Origin: Marinomonas polaris DSM 16579
GTDB lineage: Bacteria; Pseudomonadota; Gammaproteobacteria; Pseudomonadales; Marinomonadaceae
DNA length: 64,000 nt
Assembly (NCBI RefSeq): GCF_900129155.1
Contig: NZ_FQVF01000004.1
Coordinates: forward strand, 248,001 to 312,000
Direction of reading: 5' to 3'
Shown here: positions 37,706 through 47,098 of the stretch, piece by piece
Position numbering within the stretch: position 1 is the stretch's first letter
How the letters are laid out: each line of letters starts with the position of its first letter
Notes under the pieces: generated by a model
Seen by the model: the letters and a program-made list of their open reading frames with translations, nothing else
What the model was told of the DNA's origin: nothing
Database searches by the model: none
Made by a program: the position numbers and the translations under genes

Positions 37706-39993
37706 TGGCTCGTTTTAAGGCTCGATTCCGGTTATGGGCTTATTTGCCTATCACCGGAATACTGTTGTTTTTGTCTTTCTTGTTATACGACTGGGTTGTA
37801 CCAGTCGATTTAGAATCCCGCTCTCTGAGTCAAACTGTTCTCGCCGAGGATGGTTCGATTTTGCGTAATTTTGCTGATGACAACGGCGTATGGCGCTTTC
37901 CTGTTACCTTAGACGAGGTTTCCCCAAACTACCTAGAAGCGCTGATCACTTACGAAGATCAATATTTTTACCATCACCCCGGCGTCAATTTTTTTGCTCT
38001 CATTCGTGCCACTTGGCAATGGATTAGCACAGGAGAAATAGTCTCTGGTGGCTCAACGTTAACCATGCAAGTGGCTCGTATTCGCTATCCAGAGGCCAGA
38101 ACCGTATGGGGAAAACTCAAAGAGATCGTCCGTGCTCTGCAGTTAGAATGGCACTTTAGCAAAGCAGACATCCTCACCTATTACCTCAACCATGCGCCTT
38201 TTGGTGGCACCTATGAAGGCATTCAAGCCGCTTCTTTGGGTTACTTTGGCCATAAGGTAAAACAACTGACTGACGCCCAAGCAGCACTTTTGGCGGTCTT
38301 GCCGCAAGCGCCCAGTTATTACCGACCAGACCGACATAACGAACGCGCCCAGCAAGCTCGGGACAAATTGATGCGCCGCTTAGTAACACTGGAAGAGTGG
38401 TCTGCGGAGCGCTTAAACGATGCGTTAATCGAAGACATTCCCGCTGTAACCAAACAAGACTATCAATCTGCACCCTTGCTCGCTCGCAGGTTAGTGACAC
38501 ACAACAAATCGCCCCAGATAGAAACTTTTATACACTCTCAATGGCAAGGTCAGATCAGCAATTTGCTCAGAAATTATGTCCATGGTATTGGTCAGAAAGT
38601 TTCGGCAGCCGCATTGGTTGTCGAAAACGAAACAGGCAAGGTGAAAGTCTACGCGGGATCAGCCGATTTCAATGACAGCAGCCGTTTCGCTTACGTGGAT
38701 ATGGTTCAGGCTACTCGCTCGCCAGGTTCAACACTTAAACCCTTTATTTACGGCATGGCATTGGATGAAGGCTTAATTCATAGCGAAAGCTTATTAATGG
38801 ATGTGCCTCTCAAGTTCGGGGACTATCAACCCGACAACTTCAATGGTGGTGTCAGTGGGCCAGTATCCGTTGCTCATGCCTTGCAAGCAAGCCTGAATAT
38901 TCCAGCGGTACAAGTATTGGAGCAGCTCAAGCCCATTTACTTTTTCTTAAAAATGAAAAAAGCAGGCATCGAGTTGAAACTCCCGACCGGAGCGAAGCCT
39001 AATTTGGCGGTGGCTCTCGGTGGCGTTGGCTCTGATTTAGAAGATCTTGTCTATGCTTACACCAGTATTGGAAACAAAGGCCAAGCACAGCATCTGCGTT
39101 TTAGTACTGAAGATAAACAATCACAGCAACCTCTTTTGAGCGAGGGCGCTGCTTGGGTTATTCGAAAAATATTATTAGATAATCCAGGTTCTGTTTCTGG
39201 CTTGGCGGTTAAAACCGGAACAAGCTATGGATTCCGCGATGCGTGGGCGATTGGGGTGAGCGAACATTATACATTAGGCGTTTGGATTGGCAGACCCGAT
39301 GGTGTTCCCATGCCCGGCCATTACGGTCAAGTTACCGCAGTGCCGTTATTAAACAATATTTATCAACGGCTCAATGATCGACGCCCAGATCCTCTGATGC
39401 CCGACAGCGTGTCTAAAGTAGACATATGCTGGCCACAAGGTGACATAGTTAAAACGGTTTGTGAGGAGAGCCACAGTGCTTATATTCTTGACGGCACCAT
39501 TCCTAAGACTTGGTATAACACTGCGTCGCTACAGCAGCCATTCAACCAATCTGAATTTCAATTCTGGCAAGCAGATGATTCCAAGTTACGAGTCAATATA
39601 AGCTGTCAGGTTAACGCCAAACGTCATAAGGTAACCGTTTGGCCTGCGCCCTTGGATAATTGGCTAAGCTTGGAACAACGCCGTTCATCTCGAATACCGA
39701 GCTGGGATCCTAGATGTGAAACAACAGGCAATCTAGTCAGTCAATCTGCCGTGCGTATCTACGGGCTTGCAAATCAGGATGCGTTCCAGCTACCGAAGCA
39801 ACAAAACCAAGAAATCACCCTTTCTGCGGAAGGAGGAGAAGCGCCTTTTTACTGGTTTTTAAACGGCGTGTTGCTACCCGACCAGCAAAGAAAAACCACA
39901 TTAAAAGACCTAAAATCCGGCAACTATCAACTCACGTTAATAGACCAAGCAGGCTCAAGAGACCAAGTCGAATTTTCGGTTCTTCTCTATTAG
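37705..39993 (+). CDS. pbpC: Penicillin-binding protein 1C
   Basis: The 762-residue bifunctional class A enzyme has one N-terminal membrane anchor (about 13-30). A glycosyltransferase domain follows, with catalytic Glu in EDQYFYHHPG (E84) and the GGSTLTMQVAR motif. The transpeptidase domain has S342-TLK (RSPGSTLKPF), the SLN motif, and KTG at 503. The C-terminal BiPBP_C domain is present. It builds and crosslinks peptidoglycan in the periplasm and is the usual genomic partner of the alpha-2-macroglobulin; start and stop codons of the pair overlap, so translation is coupled. PBP1C proteins often show weak beta-lactam binding and seem to act in repair. Confidence 0.95.
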   Translation: MARFKARFRLWAYLPITGILLFLSFLLYDWVVPVDLESRSLSQTVLAEDGSILRNFADDNGVWRFPVTLDEVSPNYLEALITYEDQYFYHHPGVNFFALIRATWQWISTGEIVSGGSTLTMQVARIRYPEARTVWGKLKEIVRALQLEWHFSKADILTYYLNHAPFGGTYEGIQAASLGYFGHKVKQLTDAQAALLAVLPQAPSYYRPDRHNERAQQARDKLMRRLVTLEEWSAERLNDALIEDIPAVTKQDYQSAPLLARRLVTHNKSPQIETFIHSQWQGQISNLLRNYVHGIGQKVSAAALVVENETGKVKVYAGSADFNDSSRFAYVDMVQATRSPGSTLKPFIYGMALDEGLIHSESLLMDVPLKFGDYQPDNFNGGVSGPVSVAHALQASLNIPAVQVLEQLKPIYFFLKMKKAGIELKLPTGAKPNLAVALGGVGSDLEDLVYAYTSIGNKGQAQHLRFSTEDKQSQQPLLSEGAAWVIRKILLDNPGSVSGLAVKTGTSYGFRDAWAIGVSEHYTLGVWIGRPDGVPMPGHYGQVTAVPLLNNIYQRLNDRRPDPLMPDSVSKVDICWPQGDIVKTVCEESHSAYILDGTIPKTWYNTASLQQPFNQSEFQFWQADDSKLRVNISCQVNAKRHKVTVWPAPLDNWLSLEQRRSSRIPSWDPRCETTGNLVSQSAVRIYGLANQDAFQLPKQQNQEITLSAEGGEAPFYWFLNGVLLPDQQRKTTLKDLKSGNYQLTLIDQAGSRDQVEFSVLLY

Positions 39994-40039
39994 AAATAGA
40001 GATCTATATCTTCGCTCTTGGTGGGCATTATGATCAGAG

Positions 40040-40354
40040 TTAAACCCAATGATTTTCTATCACATCGTAATGACGAACAAAGGTATCTGGATCTAGCTCA
40101 TATTCATCATCTTCTGGGTAAAGTTTGGCAACTTCAATATCCTGACCGGCGAAAGCAATAATAGACTCACGAGTCGGCCAATAAGTAATCAGAGTTACCT
40201 CGAACGTTAACTCGTCCACTTCTCGACCAAAAATTTGAGCCCCTTTAAAACCTTCGGTAGCAGATGTGTCTTTCACACCTGTTTCATATAAGTAAGCAAT
40301 GAAACCTTCTTTTTTAGCCATTGGGCAACGGGCTTTCCACTCTCTTGCGATCAC
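40040..40354 (-). CDS. Antibiotic-biosynthesis-monooxygenase (ABM)-fold small protein
   Basis: The 104-residue protein has the dimeric ferredoxin-like ABM layout: an N-terminal strand, the TEGFKGAQIF segment, the paired strands EVTLITYWPTRESIIAFAG, and an acidic tail. Family members range from quinol monooxygenases to haem-degrading enzymes, and many have no known role. A GTG start at 40354 is preferred, with GGAG eight bases upstream; an ATG at 40321 is the alternative. It is divergent from the AraC-type gene. Confidence 0.72.
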   Translation of the reverse strand: MIAREWKARCPMAKKEGFIAYLYETGVKDTSATEGFKGAQIFGREVDELTFEVTLITYWPTRESIIAFAGQDIEVAKLYPEDDEYELDPDTFVRHYDVIENHWV

Positions 40355-40387
40355 GTTAACTACTCCTCTTCTATGACCTATCTACTG

Positions 40388-40450
40388 CCTGATTCATCAG
40401 GGCGCATAACATTGTTTATATTAATATTGTTTACTATATCAATAATTGAT
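40388..40450. promoter_or_regulatory. Two palindromes in the ABM/araC-type divergent region
   Basis: CCTGAT-TC-ATCAGG (40388-40401) and ATCAAT-A-ATTGAT (40438-40450) are near-perfect palindromes in the 208-bp gap between divergent genes. They are possible operators; the binding protein is unknown. Confidence 0.35.
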
Positions 40451-40562
40451 GTGCTAACCTCAAAATTGGATGACTAACTCAAAGCACCAAGTATTACACT
40501 TCATAGACGCTGTAAAACGAATTCAAAGTTTTACCTAGATTGCTGACTTATAAAAATAATTA

Positions 40563-41540
40563 ATGCATTGGTGTGTAAATATGAAGTTTGATTTTTCTGC
40601 CTGCGACCTTCAGGTTGCAGACGCTTCAGCACAAACTCTTGCTAGTATTTTATTGGATAAGGGTTTTGGTGAGCATCATTTTATTCAAAGTATGCCTCAA
40701 GAAAGGCTTACTACCTTGAGATTTAAAGAATTCGGACCGCTTTCTATTTTAGAGTATGCAGTAGGCCTTGCTACACACGTTAGTTCTTCCAATGTAGAAA
40801 ACGCTTATTTTCTACACGTGATTTTAGCAGGTCATAGCGTCGAGCAGCATCAAAATGGGAAGCGCATTCTTAAGGCAGGGGATTCTATTTTCATAATGCC
40901 AAAAACCCGTTTTGAGGCAAATGATTCAGCTGACTGTAGAAAGCTTATTGTTAAAATTCCTACTGATTTTTTAAATCAAACAGCACGAGAGTTTGGTTAT
41001 TTATCTTCTTTAGATCCAATTCAGTTCGATTCAAAAGTAAGCCAATTCCCGCTGACAGGGCCTTTGTTTAATCTGCTAAACGACATATTGCAGCAAGATA
41101 AAGATGAGCTCTATGAACGAGCATTGATTTATTATTGCAGACTATTAAACAGTGGAATTTTAAATATGTTTGATAGCAATGTTGGCCCAAGCACCCTTCC
41201 TAACAAATCGTTACATCGCCATATCGAACGTATTCGCAATTATGTGTTGGATAATATTACAACTGACATAGCAATCGATGAATTAGCCCATTTGTGCCAA
41301 ATCAGTCGTAAGTCACTCTACAATCTTTTTGAACGAGAGACAGGACTCACACCTTCTGCTTACATTCGTCGTCTCAAATTAGAAAGTATACATTCTGAAT
41401 TGAAAAACAATGAGCGTATTAAAAATGTGACACAAGTTGCACTAAAGTATGGTTTTACTAATTTAGGAAGATTTTCGGCTCAATACCGTGAGCAAATTGG
41501 GGAGTTACCTTCACAAACATTACGTGATTTTTCGTATTGA
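40563..41540 (+). CDS. AraC-family transcriptional regulator
   Basis: At 325 residues (319 if the ATG at 40581 is the start; neither has a clear ribosome binding site), it has an N-terminal cupin-like AraC-binding domain (LHVILAGHSVEQHQNGK, GDSIFIMPKT) and a C-terminal double helix-turn-helix. The latter starts HIERIRNYVLDNI, with LAHLCQISRKSLYNLFERETG as the first helix-turn-helix and TQVALKYGFTNLGRF as the second. The AraC_binding_2 type of N-terminus is common in regulators of aromatic acid or amine catabolism (FeaR/AntR-like). It is convergent with the porin gene and divergent from the ABM-fold gene, either of which might be a target. Confidence 0.88.
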   Translation: MHWCVNMKFDFSACDLQVADASAQTLASILLDKGFGEHHFIQSMPQERLTTLRFKEFGPLSILEYAVGLATHVSSSNVENAYFLHVILAGHSVEQHQNGKRILKAGDSIFIMPKTRFEANDSADCRKLIVKIPTDFLNQTAREFGYLSSLDPIQFDSKVSQFPLTGPLFNLLNDILQQDKDELYERALIYYCRLLNSGILNMFDSNVGPSTLPNKSLHRHIERIRNYVLDNITTDIAIDELAHLCQISRKSLYNLFERETGLTPSAYIRRLKLESIHSELKNNERIKNVTQVALKYGFTNLGRFSAQYREQIGELPSQTLRDFSY

Positions 41541-41549
41541 TTAAGAGTT

Positions 41550-41587
41550 AAAAAAAACAAACTGGGCAAAAGGGTAAAGCCCAGTCT
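41550..41587 (-). terminator. Rho-independent terminator of the porin gene
   Basis: The arms ACTGGGC (41561-41567) and GCCCAGT (41579-41585) are followed on the minus strand by TTGTTTTTTT. Convergent genes meet here. Confidence 0.87.
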
Positions 41588-41607
41588 GTTCTTGTCAGTG
41601 CTCTTTA

Positions 41608-42663
41608 TTAAAACTTATACATAGCCATGACTTCTACTTGCTGACCTGCTGGACGAGTTGCTATGTTGCCGCTCGGAGCACTATTGGAGGCTGCGTTTTG
41701 ATCACGTAGCTCTACACCAAGCTCAAGTCCAGGAAGGTAAGTGTAAATCATGTTTGCTGTTGTTGTTTTAAGAGTGTCATCGGCCAGAGTTGAGTTCACT
41801 TCATCAGAAGTTACTTGGCCGTAACGTAGGTTAACTCGAAGTTTGTCGCTTATCTTATGACCAATGCCCGCTGAAAAGCCACTGACAGTCACTAAATCGC
41901 CATTGCCGTCTAATTCTGATGTAGCAGCAGTTCCTGCAGCACCGTTATAACCCCAGCCTGCATATATTGCAGCACCTTCACCAGAAAAACCACTCAGCGT
42001 TACACTAGTATCGCCAAAATTCAATTTTGCGGCCAATGACAGTGCTGCCCCAAACTCAGAATCACCATTATTCAAGCTAACATCACGGCCTGTAACTGCA
42101 ACGTTTAAGGCATGACCGCCTGATGTACGATGAGTATAAGCTGCCACCATATCAGGATAATGAGCTTCATTGTAAAGTGGATCTTGTAAGGTTAGACGCA
42201 TACCGTCTTTTGCATAATGTACAACAAGATCAGGTCTCACAACCGAGCCATTCCCCGAAACAGTACCAATTCCAGTTCCATAGAAATTAATCATTTCTGT
42301 ATCAAACGGCGCATTAGCGAAGAATTGTCCAGTCCATGTTTGACCAATAGTTAAGTTATCAACCGTAATCGTAGCGTGGCGTAAACGAAACACTGAAGAT
42401 GCACCTCTAAAGTCCCCTTCAATAAACCCCTTCAGGTTATGATCACCCTCTTTACGACTAGCGGTGAAATTCAAACGAGACTGGCTTGCGCTTCCTTCAA
42501 AAGTACTATTGCTTTCGTCAGGGTTATTAAACACACCTTCGGCCTTAAGATAACCGCCTACGCTAAATTGAGTGCCATTAAAATCACCTAATTCCAGAGC
42601 AAACCCTTGGGAGGAAAGGCTGGCAACGATAACAGCTTGCGCGACTTTATTTTTCATTAGCAT
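41608..42663 (-). CDS. Gram-negative general porin
   Basis: The 351-residue outer-membrane protein has a signal peptide (KNKVAQAVIVASLSSQG, cut near FALE). Amphipathic beta-strands and glycine/aromatic-rich turns fill the rest, and it ends in the C-terminal Phe (AMYKF) recognised by the BAM complex. It should form a diffusion pore; selectivity cannot be read. The ATG at 42663 has GGCGG seven bases upstream; a second ATG two codons later is the alternative. It has its own terminator, and its 230-bp upstream gap is AT-rich. Confidence 0.87.
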   Translation of the reverse strand: MLMKNKVAQAVIVASLSSQGFALELGDFNGTQFSVGGYLKAEGVFNNPDESNSTFEGSASQSRLNFTASRKEGDHNLKGFIEGDFRGASSVFRLRHATITVDNLTIGQTWTGQFFANAPFDTEMINFYGTGIGTVSGNGSVVRPDLVVHYAKDGMRLTLQDPLYNEAHYPDMVAAYTHRTSGGHALNVAVTGRDVSLNNGDSEFGAALSLAAKLNFGDTSVTLSGFSGEGAAIYAGWGYNGAAGTAATSELDGNGDLVTVSGFSAGIGHKISDKLRVNLRYGQVTSDEVNSTLADDTLKTTTANMIYTYLPGLELGVELRDQNAASNSAPSGNIATRPAGQQVEVMAMYKF

Positions 42664-42820
42664 ATTGATACCGCCCTGTATTTTTCATTTATATTTATTA
42701 TGGGAAGCCAATATCGCAAAGAGCAGCGTAATGAAATAGCCAAATAGTGCAAACTTTGTACATAAAGTGCAAAAAAAAACAAATAAAAGAGCAATAGAAT
42801 TAAAAGAGGCTAATTTTTAA

Positions 42821-42853
42821 GAAAAACTGCTAACAGATTTGAGAGCAGTTTTA
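42821..42853 (-). terminator. Rho-independent terminator of the yehS-like gene
   Basis: The arms AAAACTGCT (42824-42832) and AGCAGTTTT (42845-42853) lead on the minus strand into a T-rich tail. Confidence 0.75.
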
Positions 42854-42893
42854 TTTTATGGCGGGAGTGTTATAGATAAGTATCTATATTAAA

Positions 42894-43352
42894 TTAAACT
42901 CGAAACTGCTTCTGCAGTCCCATCAAGAAATTACGCAAAATTTGGTCTTTGCATTCGCAGTAGTGGCGATTGTCTGGCTTACGGAAGAACGAGCTAAGTT
43001 CATGCTTGCTTAGATTGAATTCTGCTAGCGACATGATATCGAGGATTTCTTCCGCTTGCAGGTTTAACGCAATACGCAACTTCATGAAGATAGCGTTATT
43101 GGTTAGGCGCTTTTCAGGTTCAGATTGCGGACCTTCGCGTTTACCACGCTTGGTGTTAATAAAACCATTTAGAAATGTTGCCATCTCTACATCAATCATT
43201 TCGACATAACCTGCATCGTCTTCTTTCTTTAGCCAGCTAGTAACTTGCTCTTGCGATGCAATGCCATCTGCTGCAGCAAAGATATCAACTATCTCTAGTT
43301 CTTTTAGGTCAAAGGTATAGCGAAGGCGGCGTAAAATATCGTTGTTGTTCAA
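42894..43352 (-). CDS. yehS: DUF1456 family protein YehS
   Basis: The 152-residue cytoplasmic protein is made of two copies of the DUF1456 repeat: NNNDILRRLRYTFDL near the start and TNNAIFMKLRIALNL in the middle. This duplicated layout and length match E. coli YehS. The function is not known. The start is TTG, supported by AGGA seven bases upstream and by the lack of any suitable ATG before the second repeat. It is divergent from the acyltransferase gene and has its own terminator. Confidence 0.88.
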   Translation of the reverse strand: MNNNDILRRLRYTFDLKELEIVDIFAAADGIASQEQVTSWLKKEDDAGYVEMIDVEMATFLNGFINTKRGKREGPQSEPEKRLTNNAIFMKLRIALNLQAEEILDIMSLAEFNLSKHELSSFFRKPDNRHYCECKDQILRNFLMGLQKQFRV

Positions 43353-43566
43353 AATGATTTCCTAGTGTTAGGGGGCATAAATAATAGTAGGCGCGACTCT
43401 AGCAGATTGGCAAGCATTTACCTATATCTGTCGCTAAATCCGTAAGAATATCGTCGAAAATGCATGATTATCGTAAAATTCTAGATTCTGTCTGCAAACT
43501 ATATTGATTAGAAACAAAACTGGCGACTTAATAGCTTGTATCTCTTACTTTCATGGATGTAAGCCA

Positions 43567-44700
43567 GTGAACATTACGCAAAAACCCACACTGATGGATA
43601 TCGAGGCCTCCCAAAAACCTTCAGTCGATAAATCAAGTCCAACAAAAGCCAAGAAGGTCGTTCGGGTTATAGAATTTGATTATCTACGCGGATTGGCCAT
43701 TGCATTGATTGTGTTAGGACATTCTGTAACAAATACCAATGACGGTTTCCCAGTTTGGTTAGAGAACATCGTTCGTGGTGGCACAGGCGTTTTTGTATTT
43801 ATTTCTGGCTTTTTCTTTCATCACATCTTTGCCCAACGCTTTGACTATCGCCGCTTTATGTCGAAGAAAGTGATGAACGTGTTAGTACCGTTTTTGGCAG
43901 TCTCTGCTTTCGCTATTGTCGTAAACTTCTTCGGTTTTATCTTGGTCGATCAGACAAGTGTTCCAGAAGCCTTCGCCCTATGCTGGGAAGTATTACAAAA
44001 GGGATTCGTATTGTTCCCACATTGGTACATTCCTTTCATTATGGCGACTTTTTTATGTTCAGGGCTGCATTTCCGCTATTTGAAACTGCCATTATTTGCC
44101 CAGCTTTCTATTTTAGCAGCGTTTACTATTATTGCAGTGGTTATCCATCGCCCAGCAGATAACGTAAATGTATTGCAGTCATTGGTGTATTTCACTCCCT
44201 TCTATTTATTGGGCATGCTGTACTCACAATATTTAGATTGGATGAAGCAGTACTATAGCTACTTTTTGGTCGCTGCGGTTATCACGATGATCGCAACAGT
44301 CTGGCTGCAATCTGGTGTTTTATTTCATGCAGGGGGATTCCACAAAACGGCATTTGAATGGGGTGGTATCGATTTACAGTTTATTCAAAAAATGGGGTTA
44401 TGTATTTTACTGGTTGGCTTTTGCTCGCATTGGGTTTGGTCAGCGCTTGGAAAACACTTAATCATGCTTGCCTCCATTAGCTTCGCAATTTTCTTTTTGC
44501 ATCCATTATTGGGCATGATATGGGGAAATACGAAATATTTTTTACTTAACGCAGGCTATATAGAACCCAACAATACCGTGCTCTACAGTCTTATTTCATC
44601 GGTATTTTTGTTCGTCTTTCAGTTCTATGGGTCGGTGTGGTTAATAGGGAAATTGAAGCATCTATTTGGTTCGAAAAGCCGATTACTGATTGGAGCATAA
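43567..44700 (+). CDS. Membrane acyltransferase, acyltransferase-3 family
   Basis: About 377 residues with roughly ten membrane helices. The family's catalytic His lies in FDYLRGLAIALIVLGHS near the N-terminus, with the conserved Arg in the same segment. Members transfer acetyl or succinyl groups to sugars of lipopolysaccharide, exopolysaccharide or glucans. The start is uncertain: GTG at 43567 has a GGA nine bases upstream, while ATG at 43594 has none. No polysaccharide genes are next to it, so the acceptor is unknown. Confidence 0.85.
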   Translation: MNITQKPTLMDIEASQKPSVDKSSPTKAKKVVRVIEFDYLRGLAIALIVLGHSVTNTNDGFPVWLENIVRGGTGVFVFISGFFFHHIFAQRFDYRRFMSKKVMNVLVPFLAVSAFAIVVNFFGFILVDQTSVPEAFALCWEVLQKGFVLFPHWYIPFIMATFLCSGLHFRYLKLPLFAQLSILAAFTIIAVVIHRPADNVNVLQSLVYFTPFYLLGMLYSQYLDWMKQYYSYFLVAAVITMIATVWLQSGVLFHAGGFHKTAFEWGGIDLQFIQKMGLCILLVGFCSHWVWSALGKHLIMLASISFAIFFLHPLLGMIWGNTKYFLLNAGYIEPNNTVLYSLISSVFLFVFQFYGSVWLIGKLKHLFGSKSRLLIGA

Positions 44701-44811
44701 TGATCAAATACATCTCCCCTGAAACATAATAATATTTGTTGTTATACTTTTATTGTAATCTCTTAAAGTCACAGAACTGGTTTTATCGAAAAGCATTGAA
44801 GGACGTGGATT

Positions 44812-45429
44812 ATGATTAGCATAGAGTTTTTAATTACCTCATTAATTTTAGTGCTCATTCCTGGCACTGGAGTGATTTACACGATTTCAACAGGACTGTT
44901 TCAAGGAGCTCGTGCTTCATTTTCTGCAGCGCTAGGTTGTACTTTGGGAATAGTGCCTTCAATGCTAGCCAGTATTTTTGGCTTAGCTGTTATTCTGAAT
45001 ACCAGCGCAATGGCTTTTCAAGTTGTAAAATTTATCGGTGTTGCCTATTTGCTTTATCTGGCTTGGTGTATGTGGCGTGAAACTGGTGGATTAGCATTAG
45101 AGAAAAAAGAAGAGCAAAACATCAACTTATTTCAAGTAGCTCTGAAAGGCTGCCTGATCAATGTTTTAAACCCAAAGCTGACTATCTTTTTCTTAGCATT
45201 TTTACCACAATTTATTAACTCAAATGTAACTTCAGCGACCAGTAAAATGCTTTTACTTGGCGGTATTTTTATGGCAATGACGCTCATTGTTTTTATTCTA
45301 TATGGAACACTCGCAAGCAAAGCGCGTCGATACTTAATTGGCTCTTCTAAAGTTGCAAAATATATGCAACGAACCTTTGCAGCAAGTTTTGCTTTATTGG
45401 GTATGAAGCTCGCATTTACTGACCGTTAA
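44812..45429 (+). CDS. LysE/RhtB-family amino-acid exporter
   Basis: The 205-residue inner-membrane protein has six predicted helices and the LysE/RhtB N-terminal signature IPGTGVIYTISTGLFQGARA. The later LKGCLINVLNPK is also diagnostic. It exports an amino acid or related metabolite; homoserine, threonine, leucine and others are known for relatives. GAAGGA precedes the ATG. There is no adjacent LysR-type regulator. Confidence 0.88.
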   Translation: MISIEFLITSLILVLIPGTGVIYTISTGLFQGARASFSAALGCTLGIVPSMLASIFGLAVILNTSAMAFQVVKFIGVAYLLYLAWCMWRETGGLALEKKEEQNINLFQVALKGCLINVLNPKLTIFFLAFLPQFINSNVTSATSKMLLLGGIFMAMTLIVFILYGTLASKARRYLIGSSKVAKYMQRTFAASFALLGMKLAFTDR

Positions 45430-45529
45430 TATCTTACAGACATATCTTAAGCAAGAAGCTGTCGGTTTTGATGTTAGTTACCATTGCCTATAAAGGTTAC
45501 CCTTAGGTGTCATAAAATAAGGAGCCCAA

Positions 45530-46579
45530 ATGAAACTATCATCCCTTCTCTGTACTTCTCTCATTATTTGCAGTGCTTCACTGCAGGCTACGGAACTGAC
45601 TCACTGGCCTAAAGACGTCGCCTCTGAGTTAGATAACATGATTGAAAAAAATGCAAATACGGGCGCTTATGCTGTCTTTGATATGGATAACACCAGTTAT
45701 CAGTACGATATCGAGGAATCACTTTTGCCTTATCTGGAAATGAAAGGCTTATTAACCCGCGACACAATGGACCCATCCCTAAAAATCATCCCCTTTAAAG
45801 ACACTGCGGATTATAAAGAAAGCCTAAACAGCTATTACTACCGTCTTTGTGAAATCGACAATTTAGTTTGTTACCCATGGGTAGCGCAGATCTTCGCAGG
45901 ATTCACTTTAAAAGAACTGAAAGGTTATGTTGATGAAGTGATGGCGTATAACAAGCCTGTTCCTATCACCTATTACGATGGCAACAAGGTTGTTGAAAGC
46001 AGCGTGAAAACACCTAAGGTTTTTGCTGGCATGACAGAACTTTATAATCGTCTGCAAGAAAATGGCATTGAAGTCTATGTAATGACAGCTGCGAGCGAAG
46101 AGATTGTTCGCATGATCGCCAGTGATCCCAAATACGGTTACAACGTCAAACCTGAAAACGTTATTGGCGTAAACATGCTGCTAAAAGACAAAAACACAGG
46201 CGATTTGACAACATCTAGACTGCAAATCAAACAAGGAACATACAATCAAGAGAAAAATCTCGACCTTCAAATGACAGCTTTCTTGATGAACCCGATGACA
46301 TGGTACGAAGGCAAACTAGGCTCGATCCTTGGCTGGATTGACCAATGGAAGAAACCAGTGCTTGTAGCCGGTGACTCACCACTTTCCGATGGCTACATGC
46401 TATTTAATGGCACAGACACCGACAAAGGCGGCATGCGCATTTGGGTAAACCGCAAAGAGAAATACATGAAACAAATGGAAGCTTGGTGGGACGATGCCGC
46501 TAAGCAGCAATCTAAATTGGGACAACCCGTCACGGCTGATAAAAATTGGCTCGTTGTGACACCGGATCAATTGCATTAA
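45530..46579 (+). CDS. pchP: Phosphorylcholine-phosphatase-like periplasmic HAD phosphatase
   Basis: The 349 residues match the length of Pseudomonas aeruginosa PchP. It has a signal peptide ending near LQA, HAD motif I DMDNT (D51, D53), motif II in VMTAASEE and the acidic motif GDSPLSDGYML. In Pseudomonas this periplasmic enzyme frees choline from phosphorylcholine, feeding choline uptake and betaine synthesis. Here no choline genes lie beside it, so substrate choice is by homology alone. AAGGAG lies before the ATG, and a GC-rich hairpin follows the stop. Confidence 0.82.
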   Translation: MKLSSLLCTSLIICSASLQATELTHWPKDVASELDNMIEKNANTGAYAVFDMDNTSYQYDIEESLLPYLEMKGLLTRDTMDPSLKIIPFKDTADYKESLNSYYYRLCEIDNLVCYPWVAQIFAGFTLKELKGYVDEVMAYNKPVPITYYDGNKVVESSVKTPKVFAGMTELYNRLQENGIEVYVMTAASEEIVRMIASDPKYGYNVKPENVIGVNMLLKDKNTGDLTTSRLQIKQGTYNQEKNLDLQMTAFLMNPMTWYEGKLGSILGWIDQWKKPVLVAGDSPLSDGYMLFNGTDTDKGGMRIWVNRKEKYMKQMEAWWDDAAKQQSKLGQPVTADKNWLVVTPDQLH

Positions 46580-47098
46580 TCAATATATCAAAGGGCGGTT
46601 TCTTATGTTGTGTGAGGCCGCCCTACATCCCAATACATCGTCGCTTAAAAACACCATTAATATAAACTCTTTGTCTTTATGAACTCTAATACTGTTTCTT
46701 TTAATCCTTTCTACATAGACTTTTTGATTCTAAAAAAATAATCATATAGCATTTTTTTGCATATAACTTACACTTAAAAGTCGCCTTCTTTTTTCTATCG
46801 TAAATTCATGTAATTTAAAACGGCTCTACATTAGTGCGAAAAATCAGTATGGCTATGATCTTCCGAGTATTTTATTCCATAGAACTTTACCGAGTTACGA
46901 CCTTTAAGAGTGCAAGTAAGTCCCACAAAAGTGCATAAAAAACCAACGTGAAACCCATATATTTACTTATTCTTAATAACAAACATAGCTACTCATTTAA
47001 TTACGTTGCGTTTAAAGCAACAGTGTTGATATTAAAAAGCAACGAATAAAAGCGTTTTATCAATACGTCAACTACTAAAAAAATACTGGAGCCTTGCA
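46580..47098. other. Intergenic region, 519 bp; hairpin after pchP and leader of the next operon
   Basis: A hairpin with arms AGGGCGG (46592-46598) and CCGCCCT (46618-46624), extended by wobble pairs, closes the pchP transcript without a T run. The remaining about 470 bases are AT-rich and hold no gene I can support; they should include the promoter of the membrane-protein/dehydrogenase operon. Confidence 0.5.
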
